Shown here: positions 35,704-43,767 of the stretch, piece by piece | Layout of the letters: every line of letters starts with the position of its first letter | Numbering within the stretch: position 1 is the stretch's first letter | NCBI RefSeq assembly: GCF_001557535.2 | Contig: NZ_CP014306.1 | Location: forward strand, 1,674,001-1,738,000 | Origin: Burkholderia sp. PAMC 26561 | Lineage (GTDB): Bacteria; Pseudomonadota; Gammaproteobacteria; Burkholderiales; Burkholderiaceae | Length of the DNA: 64,000 nt | Reading direction: 5' to 3' | Notes under the pieces: generated by a model | What the model was told of the DNA's origin: nothing | The model's database searches: none | Seen by the model: the letters and a program-made list of their open reading frames with translations, nothing else | Program-made: the position numbers and the translations under genes

Positions 35704-37491
35704 ATGGGACAGTACACCGCGCCGCTGCGTGACATGCAATTCGTGCTGCACGAGTTGCTCAACGTAGAAAACGAGGTCAAGAACATGCCCAAGCATGCGG
35801 ATCTCGACGCTGACACGATCAATCAGGTTCTGGAAGAAGCCGGCAAGTTCTGCGCCGAGGTGCTCTTTCCGCTGAACCAGGTTGGCGATCGTGAAGGCTG
35901 CACGTACGAAGGCGATGGCGTCGTGCGCACGCCGGCGGGCTTCAAGGAAGCCTATAAGCAATATGTTGAAGCTGGCTGGCCGGCTCTCGGTTGCGATCCG
36001 GAATACGGCGGCCAGGGCTTGCCGGCGTTCGTGAACAACGCGCTTTTTGAAATGCTGAACTCGGCGAACCAGGCCTGGACGATGTACCCCGGCCTCTCGC
36101 ATGGCGCCTATGAATGCCTGCACGCGCACGGCGCGCCCGAGTTGCAGAAGGCCTATTTGCCGAAGCTCGTGGATGGCACCTGGACCGGCACGATGTGCCT
36201 GACCGAACCGCACTGCGGCACCGACCTCGGCATGCTGCGCACGAAGGCCGAGCCGAACAGCGACGGCTCGTACGCCATCAGCGGCACGAAGATCTTCATC
36301 TCCAGCGGCGAACATGATCTGGCCGAGAACATCGTGCACCTGGTGCTGGCTCGCTTGCCGGGCGCACCGAGCGGCACGAAGGGCATTTCGCTTTTCATCG
36401 TGCCGAAATTCATTCCGACCAATGCCGGCGCGCCGGGCGAACGCAATGGCGTGAAGTGCGGTTCCATCGAACACAAGATGGGCATTCACGGCAATTCCAC
36501 GTGCGTGATCAATCTGGATTCAGCGAAGGGCTGGCTTGTCGGCGAGCCGAACAAGGGCTTGAACGCCATGTTCGTGATGATGAACGCCGCGCGTCTGGGC
36601 GTCGGCATGCAGGGGCTCGGACTGACGGAGATCGCGTATCAGAACTCGCTCACGTACGCGAAGGAACGCCTCCAAATGCGTTCGCTGACCGGTCCGAAAG
36701 CGCCGGAGAAAGGCGCTGATCCGATCATCGTGCATCCGGATGTTCGTCGCATGTTGCTCACGCAAAAGGCCTATGCCGAAGCGGGCCGCGCGTTCACGTA
36801 CTGGGCGGCGCTCAACATCGACAAGGAACTGTCCCACGCCGACGAATCAGCGCGCAAGGACGCCGCCGATCTGGTCGCGTTGCTGACTCCGGTCATCAAG
36901 GCCTTCCTGACGGACAACGCGTTCGAAGGCACGAACATGGGCATGCAGATCTATGGCGGCCACGGTTTCATCTCCGAATGGGGCATGGAGCAATACGTTC
37001 GCGACGCCCGTATCAACATGATCTACGAAGGCACGAATTCGATTCAGGCGCTCGATTTGCTCGGCCGCAAGATTCTCGGCGACATGGGCGCAAAGCTGAA
37101 AAAATTCGGCAAGCTCGTCACGGACTTCGTGGAAGAAGAAGGCGTGAAGCCGGAGATGCAGGAGTTCATCAACCCGCTTGCGGACATCGGCGACAAGGTG
37201 CAGAAACTGACGATGGAAATCGGCATGAAGGCCATGCAGAATCCGGACGAAGTCGGCGCCGCTGCCGTGCCTTATCTGCGGACGGTCGGGCATCTGGTGT
37301 TCTCGTATTTCTGGGCGCGCATGGCGCGGATCGCGCTGGATAAAGAAGCCGAAGGCGATCCGTTCTACAAGGCGAAGCTCGCCACCGCGCGTTTCTATTT
37401 CGCCAAGCTGCTGCCTGAAACGGCATCGACGATCCGCGCCGCGCGCGCCGGATCGAAGACGCTGATGGAATACGACGAAGCCTTGTTCTAG
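35704..37491 (+). CDS. Acyl-CoA dehydrogenase with C-terminal extension
   Basis: A 595-residue flavoenzyme introducing the first double bond in fatty acyl-CoA degradation. It is longer than the ~380-residue classic form because of an N-terminal segment and a C-terminal domain (PF12806 type). TMCLTEPHCGTDLGMLRTKA and IYGGHGFISEWGMEQYVRDARINMIYEGTNSIQALDLLGRK are diagnostic; the latter carries the probable catalytic Glu in YEGTN. GGAG precedes the ATG. It is first of the structural genes in the cluster. Confidence 0.95.
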   Translation: MGQYTAPLRDMQFVLHELLNVENEVKNMPKHADLDADTINQVLEEAGKFCAEVLFPLNQVGDREGCTYEGDGVVRTPAGFKEAYKQYVEAGWPALGCDPEYGGQGLPAFVNNALFEMLNSANQAWTMYPGLSHGAYECLHAHGAPELQKAYLPKLVDGTWTGTMCLTEPHCGTDLGMLRTKAEPNSDGSYAISGTKIFISSGEHDLAENIVHLVLARLPGAPSGTKGISLFIVPKFIPTNAGAPGERNGVKCGSIEHKMGIHGNSTCVINLDSAKGWLVGEPNKGLNAMFVMMNAARLGVGMQGLGLTEIAYQNSLTYAKERLQMRSLTGPKAPEKGADPIIVHPDVRRMLLTQKAYAEAGRAFTYWAALNIDKELSHADESARKDAADLVALLTPVIKAFLTDNAFEGTNMGMQIYGGHGFISEWGMEQYVRDARINMIYEGTNSIQALDLLGRKILGDMGAKLKKFGKLVTDFVEEEGVKPEMQEFINPLADIGDKVQKLTMEIGMKAMQNPDEVGAAAVPYLRTVGHLVFSYFWARMARIALDKEAEGDPFYKAKLATARFYFAKLLPETASTIRAARAGSKTLMEYDEALF

Positions 37492-37504
37492 GCCTCTTTT
37501 GCAC

Positions 37505-37533
37505 TGCGCTACGTCTTCAGCGGACGTAGCGCA
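37505..37533 (+). promoter_or_regulatory. Intercistronic hairpin without T tract
   Basis: A perfect 11-bp stem TGCGCTACGTC / GACGTAGCGCA with loop TTCAGCG, between the acyl-CoA dehydrogenase and the next gene. There is no following T run, so an mRNA-stabilising or processing hairpin is more likely than a terminator. Confidence 0.6.
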
Positions 37534-37566
37534 TCGTCATACCGAATACCTCTCCCGGAGACAAAC

Positions 37567-40002
37567 GTGAGCAATCTGAACATACGCAAGGTGGCGGTTC
37601 TCGGCGCCGGCGTGATGGGCGCGCAGATCGCTGCGCACCTGATCAACGCCCAGGTGCCGGTCCTGCTGTTCGACCTGCCGGCCAAGGAAGGTCCGAAGAA
37701 CGGCATCGCGTTGAAGGCGATCGAGAATCTGAAGAAGCTGTCGCCCGCGCCGTTCGGCGTGAAGGACGACGCGCAATACATCCAGCCCGCGAATTACGAC
37801 GACGACATCGCTGCGCTTGCGGAGTGCGACCTGGTGATCGAAGCGATCGCCGAGCGCATGGACTGGAAGCACGACCTGTACAAGAAGGTTTCGCCGTATA
37901 TCGGCGAGAAGGCGATTTTCGCGACCAATACGTCGGGGCTTTCGATCACGGAGTTGTCGAAGGGTTTCCCGGATGAACTCAAAGCGCGTTTTTGCGGCGT
38001 GCACTTTTTCAATCCGCCGCGCTACATGCATCTGGTCGAGCTGATTCCGACCGATACCACGCAGCCGCAAATCCTCGATCAGCTCGAAACTTTTCTGACG
38101 AGCGTGGTCGGCAAGGGCGTCGTGCGCGCGAAGGACACGCCGAATTTCATCGCGAATCGCGTGGGTGTGTTTTCGATTCTCGCGGTGATAGCGGAAGCCG
38201 AGAAGTTCGGACTGCGCTTCGATGAAGTCGATGACCTCACCGGTGCCCGTCTTGGCCGCGCGAAATCGGCAACGTTCCGCACGGCGGACGTAGTCGGCCT
38301 CGACACCATGGCGCACGTCATCAAGACAATGCAGGACAACCTGCCCGACGATCCTTTCTTCCCGTTGTACGAAACCCCGGCCGTGCTTGCCGCGCTCGTG
38401 AAGAACGGCGCGCTGGGACAGAAATCGGGCGCGGGTTTTTACAAGAAGGAAGGCAAGGCCATCAAGGTGCTGGACCCGAAGACGGGAACGTACGTCGATG
38501 GCGGCGGCAAGGCCGATGAACTCGTCGGCCGCATCCTGAAGCGCCCGCCTGCGGAACGCCTCAAGCTCCTGCGCGAATCGCAGCATCCTCAGGCGCAATT
38601 CCTGTGGTCCATTTTCCGCGATGTGTTTCATTACATCGGCGTGCATCTTGAATCCGTTGCGGACAACGCGCGCGATATCGATCTCGCGATTCGCTGGGGT
38701 TTCGGCTGGAACGAAGGTCCGTTCGAAGGCTGGCAATCGGCCGGCTGGACGCAAGTCGCGCAATGGGTGAAAGAGGATATCGATGCAGGCAAGGCGCTGT
38801 CGAAGGCGCCGCTGCCGTCGTGGGTATTCGACGGTCCCGTCGCCGAGAAGGGAGGCGTGCATACCGCGGAAGGATCGTGGTCGCCGAGTGCATCGAAATT
38901 CATTCCGCGTTCATCGCTCGATGTCTACAAGAAGCAGGTTTTCCGCGCGCCGCTGCTTGGCGAAGCGGGCGCCGATCCGAAAACCTACGGCAAGACGCTG
39001 TTCGAAACCGATGCCGTGCGTGCCTGGGTCGATGACCGCGCGGGCGAAGACGATGTCGTGATCGTATCGTTCAAGAGCAAGATGAACACGATCGGGCCGG
39101 CGGTGATCGAAGGCCTGACGAAGGCGATCGAACTTGCCGAAGCCGATTACAAGGGCGTCGTGATCTGGCAAACGTCGGCGTTGAAGCTCGGCAATCCGGG
39201 CGGCGCGTTCTCGGCCGGTGCGAACCTCGAAGAAGCGATGCCCGCGTTCATGATGGGCGGCGCGAAGGGGATCGAACCGTTTGTGAAGAACTTCCAGCAG
39301 GGCATGTTGCGCGTGAAGTACGCGAGCGTGCCGGTGGTCGCGGCCGTGTCGGGCATTGCACTTGGCGGCGGATGCGAACTCGCGCTGCATTCGGCCAAGC
39401 GTGTTGCACACATCGAAAGTTACATGGGGCTGGTGGAAGTGGGCGTGGGTCTGGTGCCTGCCGGCGGCGGCTTGAAGGAAGCGGCGTTGCGTGCAGCGAC
39501 TGCCGCCAGCGCCGTCAACGCAACCAGCGACCTCCTGAAATTCCTGCAGAAATCGTTTGAGAACGCGGCGATGGCGAAGGTCTCGGCATCGGCACTGGAA
39601 GCGCGTTCGATGGGTTATCTCAAAGCGTCCGACACGATCGTTTTCAACGTGCACGAATTGCTCGATATCGCGAAGAAGGAAGCGCGTGCTTTGAGCGCTG
39701 CCGGGTATCGCGCGCCGTTGCGGGTTACCCAGGTGCCGGTGGCAGGACGCTCGGCGATCTCGACCATCAAGGCGTCGCTCGTGAACATGCGCGATGGCCG
39801 CTTCATCAGCGATCACGATTTCCTGATCGCGAGCCGTATCGCAGAAGCGGTCTGCGGCGGAGACGTGGAAGCAGGCAGTCTCGTCGATGAAGAATGGTTG
39901 CTGGCGCTCGAACGTCGTGCGTTTGTCGAGTTGCTCGGCACCGCGAAGACGCAGGAACGGATCATGGGCATGTTGCAAACCGGCAAGCCGGTTCGTAACT
40001 AG
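37567..40002 (+). CDS. Bifunctional 3-hydroxyacyl-CoA dehydrogenase / enoyl-CoA hydratase
   Basis: An 811-residue two-part enzyme for the middle steps of beta-oxidation. The N-terminal dehydrogenase has the NAD loop VLGAGVMGAQIAAHL and HFFNPPRYMHLVELIP, which contains the catalytic His. The enoyl-CoA hydratase/isomerase part lies from about residue 490, with GIALGGGCELALHSAKRV and GLVEVGVGLVPAGGGLKE. This domain order is the reverse of E. coli FadB. It starts with GTG; GGAG lies seven bases before. It forms an operon with the thiolase gene 26 bases downstream. Confidence 0.95.
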   Translation: MSNLNIRKVAVLGAGVMGAQIAAHLINAQVPVLLFDLPAKEGPKNGIALKAIENLKKLSPAPFGVKDDAQYIQPANYDDDIAALAECDLVIEAIAERMDWKHDLYKKVSPYIGEKAIFATNTSGLSITELSKGFPDELKARFCGVHFFNPPRYMHLVELIPTDTTQPQILDQLETFLTSVVGKGVVRAKDTPNFIANRVGVFSILAVIAEAEKFGLRFDEVDDLTGARLGRAKSATFRTADVVGLDTMAHVIKTMQDNLPDDPFFPLYETPAVLAALVKNGALGQKSGAGFYKKEGKAIKVLDPKTGTYVDGGGKADELVGRILKRPPAERLKLLRESQHPQAQFLWSIFRDVFHYIGVHLESVADNARDIDLAIRWGFGWNEGPFEGWQSAGWTQVAQWVKEDIDAGKALSKAPLPSWVFDGPVAEKGGVHTAEGSWSPSASKFIPRSSLDVYKKQVFRAPLLGEAGADPKTYGKTLFETDAVRAWVDDRAGEDDVVIVSFKSKMNTIGPAVIEGLTKAIELAEADYKGVVIWQTSALKLGNPGGAFSAGANLEEAMPAFMMGGAKGIEPFVKNFQQGMLRVKYASVPVVAAVSGIALGGGCELALHSAKRVAHIESYMGLVEVGVGLVPAGGGLKEAALRAATAASAVNATSDLLKFLQKSFENAAMAKVSASALEARSMGYLKASDTIVFNVHELLDIAKKEARALSAAGYRAPLRVTQVPVAGRSAISTIKASLVNMRDGRFISDHDFLIASRIAEAVCGGDVEAGSLVDEEWLLALERRAFVELLGTAKTQERIMGMLQTGKPVRN

Positions 40003-40028
40003 GCGCGTACGGGACAAAGGAGTTGCAA

Positions 40029-41228
40029 ATGAGCAAACAAGTGCAGGACGCATACATTGTCGCCGCGAGCCGGACGCCTATCGGCAAGGCGCCGCGCGGG
40101 ATCTTCAAGAACACGCGCCCGGACGAGCTGCTGGTCCACGCGATCCGTTCAGCGGTCGCGCAAGTGCCCGGGCTGGATACGAAGCTGATCGAAGACGCAA
40201 TCATCGGATGCGCCATTCCCGAAGGCGAGCAAGGACTGAACGTGGCGCGTATCGGCGCGTTGCTGGCCGGCTTGCCGAACACCGTTGGCGGCGTGACCGT
40301 GAACCGGTTCTGCGCATCGGGCGTGACCGCGCTGGCAATGGCCGCCGACCGGATTCGTGTAGGTGAATCCGACGTGATGATCGCCGGCGGATGTGAATCG
40401 ATGAGCATGGTGCCCATGATGGGCAACAAGCCGTCGCTGTCGCCGCATATCTTCGATCGCGATGAGAACGTCGGCATTGCTTACGGCATGGGTCTGACGG
40501 CCGAGCGCGTGGCCGAACGCTGGAAGATCAGCCGTGAAGCGCAGGATGCGTTCTCGGTGGAATCGCATCGGCGTGCCTTGGAAGCGCAGCGTACCGGCGA
40601 GTTCAACGATGAAATCTCCGCGTTCACGCTGAACGAACGGTTCCCGGACCTGGCGACGGGCGAGATTCGCGTCAATGCGCGCGAGATCAAGAACGACGAA
40701 GGCCCGCGTCAGGACACGACCATGGAAGGGCTCGCGAAGCTGCGCCCCGTCTTCGCCGCGAAGGGTTCGGTCACGGCGGGCAACAGCTCGCAGACATCCG
40801 ATGGCGCCGGCGCATTGATCGTGGTCAGCGAGAAAATCCTGAAGCAATTCAACCTGACGCCGCTCGCGCGCTTCGTGAGTTTCGCGGTGCGTGGCGTGCC
40901 GCCGGAGATCATGGGCATCGGGCCGAAGGAAGCGATTCCGGCGGCGTTGAAAGCGGCAGGTCTGACGCAGGACGATATCGACTGGATCGAGCTCAACGAA
41001 GCGTTTGCAGCGCAATCGCTGGCGGTGATCCAGGACCTGGGGCTCGACCCGTCGAAGATCAATCCGCTTGGCGGCGCGATCGCGTTGGGCCATCCGCTCG
41101 GCGCAACGGGCGCCATTCGTGCCGCAACGGTCGTGCATGGTTTGCGCCGGCACAACCTGAAGTACGGCATGGTGACCATGTGCGTGGGAACGGGCATGGG
41201 CGCGGCGGGCATTATCGAACGGATGTAA
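40029..41228 (+). CDS. Acetyl-CoA C-acyltransferase (3-ketoacyl-CoA thiolase)
   Basis: A 399-residue thiolase completing the beta-oxidation cycle. The acyl-accepting Cys is in NRFCASGVTALAMAADRI. The catalytic His is in GGAIALGHPLGATGAI and the second Cys in MCVGTGMGAAGIIERM. The ATG has AAAGGAG eight bases upstream and is chosen over a TTG two codons earlier. Order and spacing with the 3-hydroxyacyl-CoA dehydrogenase gene indicate one transcript. Confidence 0.96.
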   Translation: MSKQVQDAYIVAASRTPIGKAPRGIFKNTRPDELLVHAIRSAVAQVPGLDTKLIEDAIIGCAIPEGEQGLNVARIGALLAGLPNTVGGVTVNRFCASGVTALAMAADRIRVGESDVMIAGGCESMSMVPMMGNKPSLSPHIFDRDENVGIAYGMGLTAERVAERWKISREAQDAFSVESHRRALEAQRTGEFNDEISAFTLNERFPDLATGEIRVNAREIKNDEGPRQDTTMEGLAKLRPVFAAKGSVTAGNSSQTSDGAGALIVVSEKILKQFNLTPLARFVSFAVRGVPPEIMGIGPKEAIPAALKAAGLTQDDIDWIELNEAFAAQSLAVIQDLGLDPSKINPLGGAIALGHPLGATGAIRAATVVHGLRRHNLKYGMVTMCVGTGMGAAGIIERM

Positions 41229-41261
41229 CGGTCAACGCGGCTTATCCGTAGAAGCATAACG

Positions 41262-41298
41262 ACGGTTCGCGTGCCTTTTCGGTCCGCGAACCGTTTTT
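41262..41298 (+). terminator. Terminator-like hairpin between thiolase and enoyl-CoA hydratase genes
   Basis: A perfect 10-bp stem ACGGTTCGCG / CGCGAACCGT with a 13-base loop and TTTT after it. It ends 16 bases before the next ATG, so it may reduce rather than stop transcription into the last gene. Confidence 0.65.
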
Positions 41299-41314
41299 CA
41301 TTCAGGAGACGAGA

Positions 41315-42079
41315 ATGGACATCATCACGGAACACATCGACGGCGTCTTGAGCATCACGATCAACCGCCCGGCGCGCAAGAACGCGCTGACGGCCGAGAT
41401 GTATCAGACCATGGCCGATGCTTTCTTCGATGCCGAAAACGATCCCGCCGTGCGCGTGGTGCTGATCCGCGCCGCGGGCGATACGTTCAGCGCGGGCAAT
41501 GATCTCGAAGACTTCATGAAGGCGCCGCCCTCGAAGCCGGACGCGCCGGTGTTCCAGTTCCTGCGCCGCATCAGCACGGCCCAGAAGCCGGTCGTGGCGG
41601 CGGTAAGCGGCGGAGCAGTCGGTATCGGTACGACGATGCTGCTGCACTGCGACCTGGTCTACGCGGCATCGACGGCCAGGTTCGTGCTGCCGTTCGTGAA
41701 CCTCGGGCTGTGTCCGGAAGCGGCGTCGAGCCTGCTTTTGCCGCGCATAGCGGGGTATCAGCGTGCCGCTGAAAAGCTGCTGCTCGGCGAGCCATTCGAC
41801 GCAAGCGAAGCCGCGAACATGGGGATCGTGAACCGGGTTTTATCGGCGGAAGAAGTGGGCGACTTTGCGTTTGCGCAGGCGAGGAAACTCGCGGCGTTGC
41901 CGCCGGCATCGCTGAAGGCGACCAAGGCGTTGATGAAGGGCGGTCAGGCTGACGAAGTCAGCACGCAGATGGCGAAAGAAGCGGGATTTTTTGCGAGCAT
42001 GCTGACCGCGCCCGAAGCGAAAGAGGCGTTCACGGCGTTCTTCGAAAAGCGCAAGCCGGATTTCAGCCAGTTCAACTGA
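41315..42079 (+). CDS. Enoyl-CoA hydratase/isomerase family protein
   Basis: A 254-residue crotonase-fold protein. FSAGNDLEDFM and SGGAVGIGTTMLLHCDLVYAA form the oxyanion hole. FVNLGLCPEAASSLLLPRIAGYQRAAEKLLLGEPFDA carries the usual acidic region. It ends the beta-oxidation cluster and duplicates the hydratase activity of the two-domain protein, possibly for other chain lengths or isomers. AGGAGACGAG gives a good ribosome site just after the hairpin. Confidence 0.93.
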   Translation: MDIITEHIDGVLSITINRPARKNALTAEMYQTMADAFFDAENDPAVRVVLIRAAGDTFSAGNDLEDFMKAPPSKPDAPVFQFLRRISTAQKPVVAAVSGGAVGIGTTMLLHCDLVYAASTARFVLPFVNLGLCPEAASSLLLPRIAGYQRAAEKLLLGEPFDASEAANMGIVNRVLSAEEVGDFAFAQARKLAALPPASLKATKALMKGGQADEVSTQMAKEAGFFASMLTAPEAKEAFTAFFEKRKPDFSQFN

Positions 42080-42100
42080 TCGGAAGGGCGCGTATCAAGG

Positions 42101-42174
42101 GTTGAGCACGCGCCCGTTGAGCACGCGCCGTTAAGCACGCGCCGTTAAGCACGCGCCCCCGTTCAGCCCGCGCC
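42101..42174. repeat. Five tandem copies of a 14-bp repeat at the fdhD 3' end
   Basis: The unit is GTTGAGCACGCGCC, with small changes (GTTGAG, GTTGAG, GTTAAG, GTTAAG, GTTCAG). Copies begin at 42101, 42116, 42130, 42144 and 42161. The last copy contains the fdhD stop codon and its last three codons (Gly-Ala-Gly). Confidence 0.85.
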
Positions 42175-42993
42175 GTACTCCACGAACCCGTTCTCGCGTG
42201 CAAAACTGACTAGCCGCAATCCCGCCTTTTCCGCGATGGAAATCGCCAGCGAAGTAGGCGCGGATATCGTCACGAGCATGGGTACGCCGACGCGCGCCGA
42301 CTTGCGCACGAGCTCGTAGCTCGCCCGGCTCGACAGGAACACGAAGCCTTGCGTGGTATCCACGCGCTGCAGTACGAGATGGCCGATCAGCTTGTCGAGC
42401 GCATTGTGGCGGCCGACGTCTTCGAATGCGTATTTGACGGCGCCGGTTTCGTCGCACCACGCGGCTGCGTGCAATCCGCCCGTCAACTTCGATAACCCCT
42501 GGTGCGCCGGCAGCTCACGCGCGGCATGGGCGATGGCGTCATCGGCGAGACGCTGGAGAAAGCCGGTATCCGGCACGCGTTCCGGTTGCAGATCCAGCAA
42601 ATCGATACTTTCGATCCCGCACACCCCGCAACCGGTCCGCCCGGCGAGCGCACGGCGTTTCTGCTTCAACGCGACAAACGCCTGCTGCACCACTTGCAGA
42701 TGCAGTTCCGCGTGTGGCAGCGTATCGCCCTCGGGATTGTGAAAAAACACCTCGATGTCGTGAATGTCGCTGCCGCGCTCCACGATCCCTTCGGTCAGCG
42801 AAAAGCCCACCGCAAAGGCTTCCAGATCACGCGGCGTGCACATCATCACGGCGTGGGAAATACCGTTATAGACGAGCGCGACGGGCCATTCCTGGCCGAC
42901 GTCGTCGGCGGTCTCGCGAATCTCGCCCAGCCGGTGACGCCTGACGTGGCGTTCCACGTAGCCGGGTTGATCGTCGATATCCGTGTCATTCAT
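42163..42993 (-). CDS. fdhD: Formate dehydrogenase accessory sulfurtransferase FdhD
   Basis: A 276-residue protein that passes sulfur from IscS to the molybdenum cofactor of formate dehydrogenase. The active Cys pair is in TGCGVCGIESID. DVGRHNALDKLIGH and FLSSRASYELVRKSARVGVPMLVTISAPTSLAI are family signatures. GAGAG precedes the ATG. No formate dehydrogenase structural gene is in the window. Its last codons have been formed from a tandem repeat. Confidence 0.96.
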   Translation of the reverse strand: MNDTDIDDQPGYVERHVRRHRLGEIRETADDVGQEWPVALVYNGISHAVMMCTPRDLEAFAVGFSLTEGIVERGSDIHDIEVFFHNPEGDTLPHAELHLQVVQQAFVALKQKRRALAGRTGCGVCGIESIDLLDLQPERVPDTGFLQRLADDAIAHAARELPAHQGLSKLTGGLHAAAWCDETGAVKYAFEDVGRHNALDKLIGHLVLQRVDTTQGFVFLSSRASYELVRKSARVGVPMLVTISAPTSLAISIAEKAGLRLVSFARENGFVEYGAG

Positions 42994-43187
42994 GATCTGG
43001 CTCTCTTGCTAATTGCTTACGATGTCGCGTTTTAGCCGCGGCTTATCAGAATTTATAAGAGAAATCCGGGCATAACGCTTGCTGCTTTATGGTGCAACAG
43101 ACACACTACAAGCCGTTCAAGGCCCTACGATAACCCACAGCGGCCTCACTCGCTTCCCTTGACCCTCTTGCCCACGAGGCACTCGCC

Positions 43188-43664
43188 ATGGCACTTTACG
43201 ACGCTCCGCGCCTGTTCGGATTCGAACTGGAGTCGACTGAGAACCTGAGCTTCATCCCGCTCGTCGTGCGTTTTAATCTGGATCGCTTCGGTCAGCGCAT
43301 TTCCCTCGACGACTGGCGCCGTCTCCCGCACAGCGACCGCGAACTGCTTGCGCGCTTTCCGGTGGAGGACGACGCGGCGATCGAACCCGCGTTCGATCAG
43401 GCCATCGCCGAAATGCTGCGTACTCACGCGGATTCGAAACCCGTGACTTTCGCGCCCGACAGCGACCCGATCTGGGCGCACACGGACGTCGTGCCGGAAA
43501 GCGTGATCCGCCAGAGCAGCTTGTGCGGTATCGGTTCGCCGAGTCTTGGCCGTTGGTCCGAGCTGTCGGCCTTCCAGCGCTACGCGCTCGCGAAACTCTC
43601 GCGCAAGAGCGAGGTGAACCACGATTTCGTCCCCGCCATGAAAGAGTTTGGCCTGGCTGATTAA
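43188..43664 (+). CDS. Nitrate reductase-associated protein
   Basis: A 158-residue protein of the nitrate-reductase-associated family (PF09655-type), recognised from LFGFELESTENLSFIPLVVRFNLDRFGQRISL and WSELSAFQRYALAKLSRKSEVNHDFVPAMKEFGL. Members usually lie near assimilatory nitrate or molybdenum enzymes; the molecular role is unknown. It is divergent from fdhD, whose product also acts on a molybdoenzyme. No nitrate reductase is in view. Confidence 0.82.
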   Translation: MALYDAPRLFGFELESTENLSFIPLVVRFNLDRFGQRISLDDWRRLPHSDRELLARFPVEDDAAIEPAFDQAIAEMLRTHADSKPVTFAPDSDPIWAHTDVVPESVIRQSSLCGIGSPSLGRWSELSAFQRYALAKLSRKSEVNHDFVPAMKEFGLAD

Positions 43665-43767
43665 GCGCCTGCTCTAAATTCCCGCGTTTCCCCGCCGATA
43701 ACCTGTATTCGAACCGACGACTCGCGTTTCATTCCCTCGAGCGCGCGTCGTGACGGTTATCGGAACC

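Noticed and set aside
37505..37533. The hairpin as a true terminator
   Set aside because: There is no T tract and the flanking genes clearly belong to one pathway unit.
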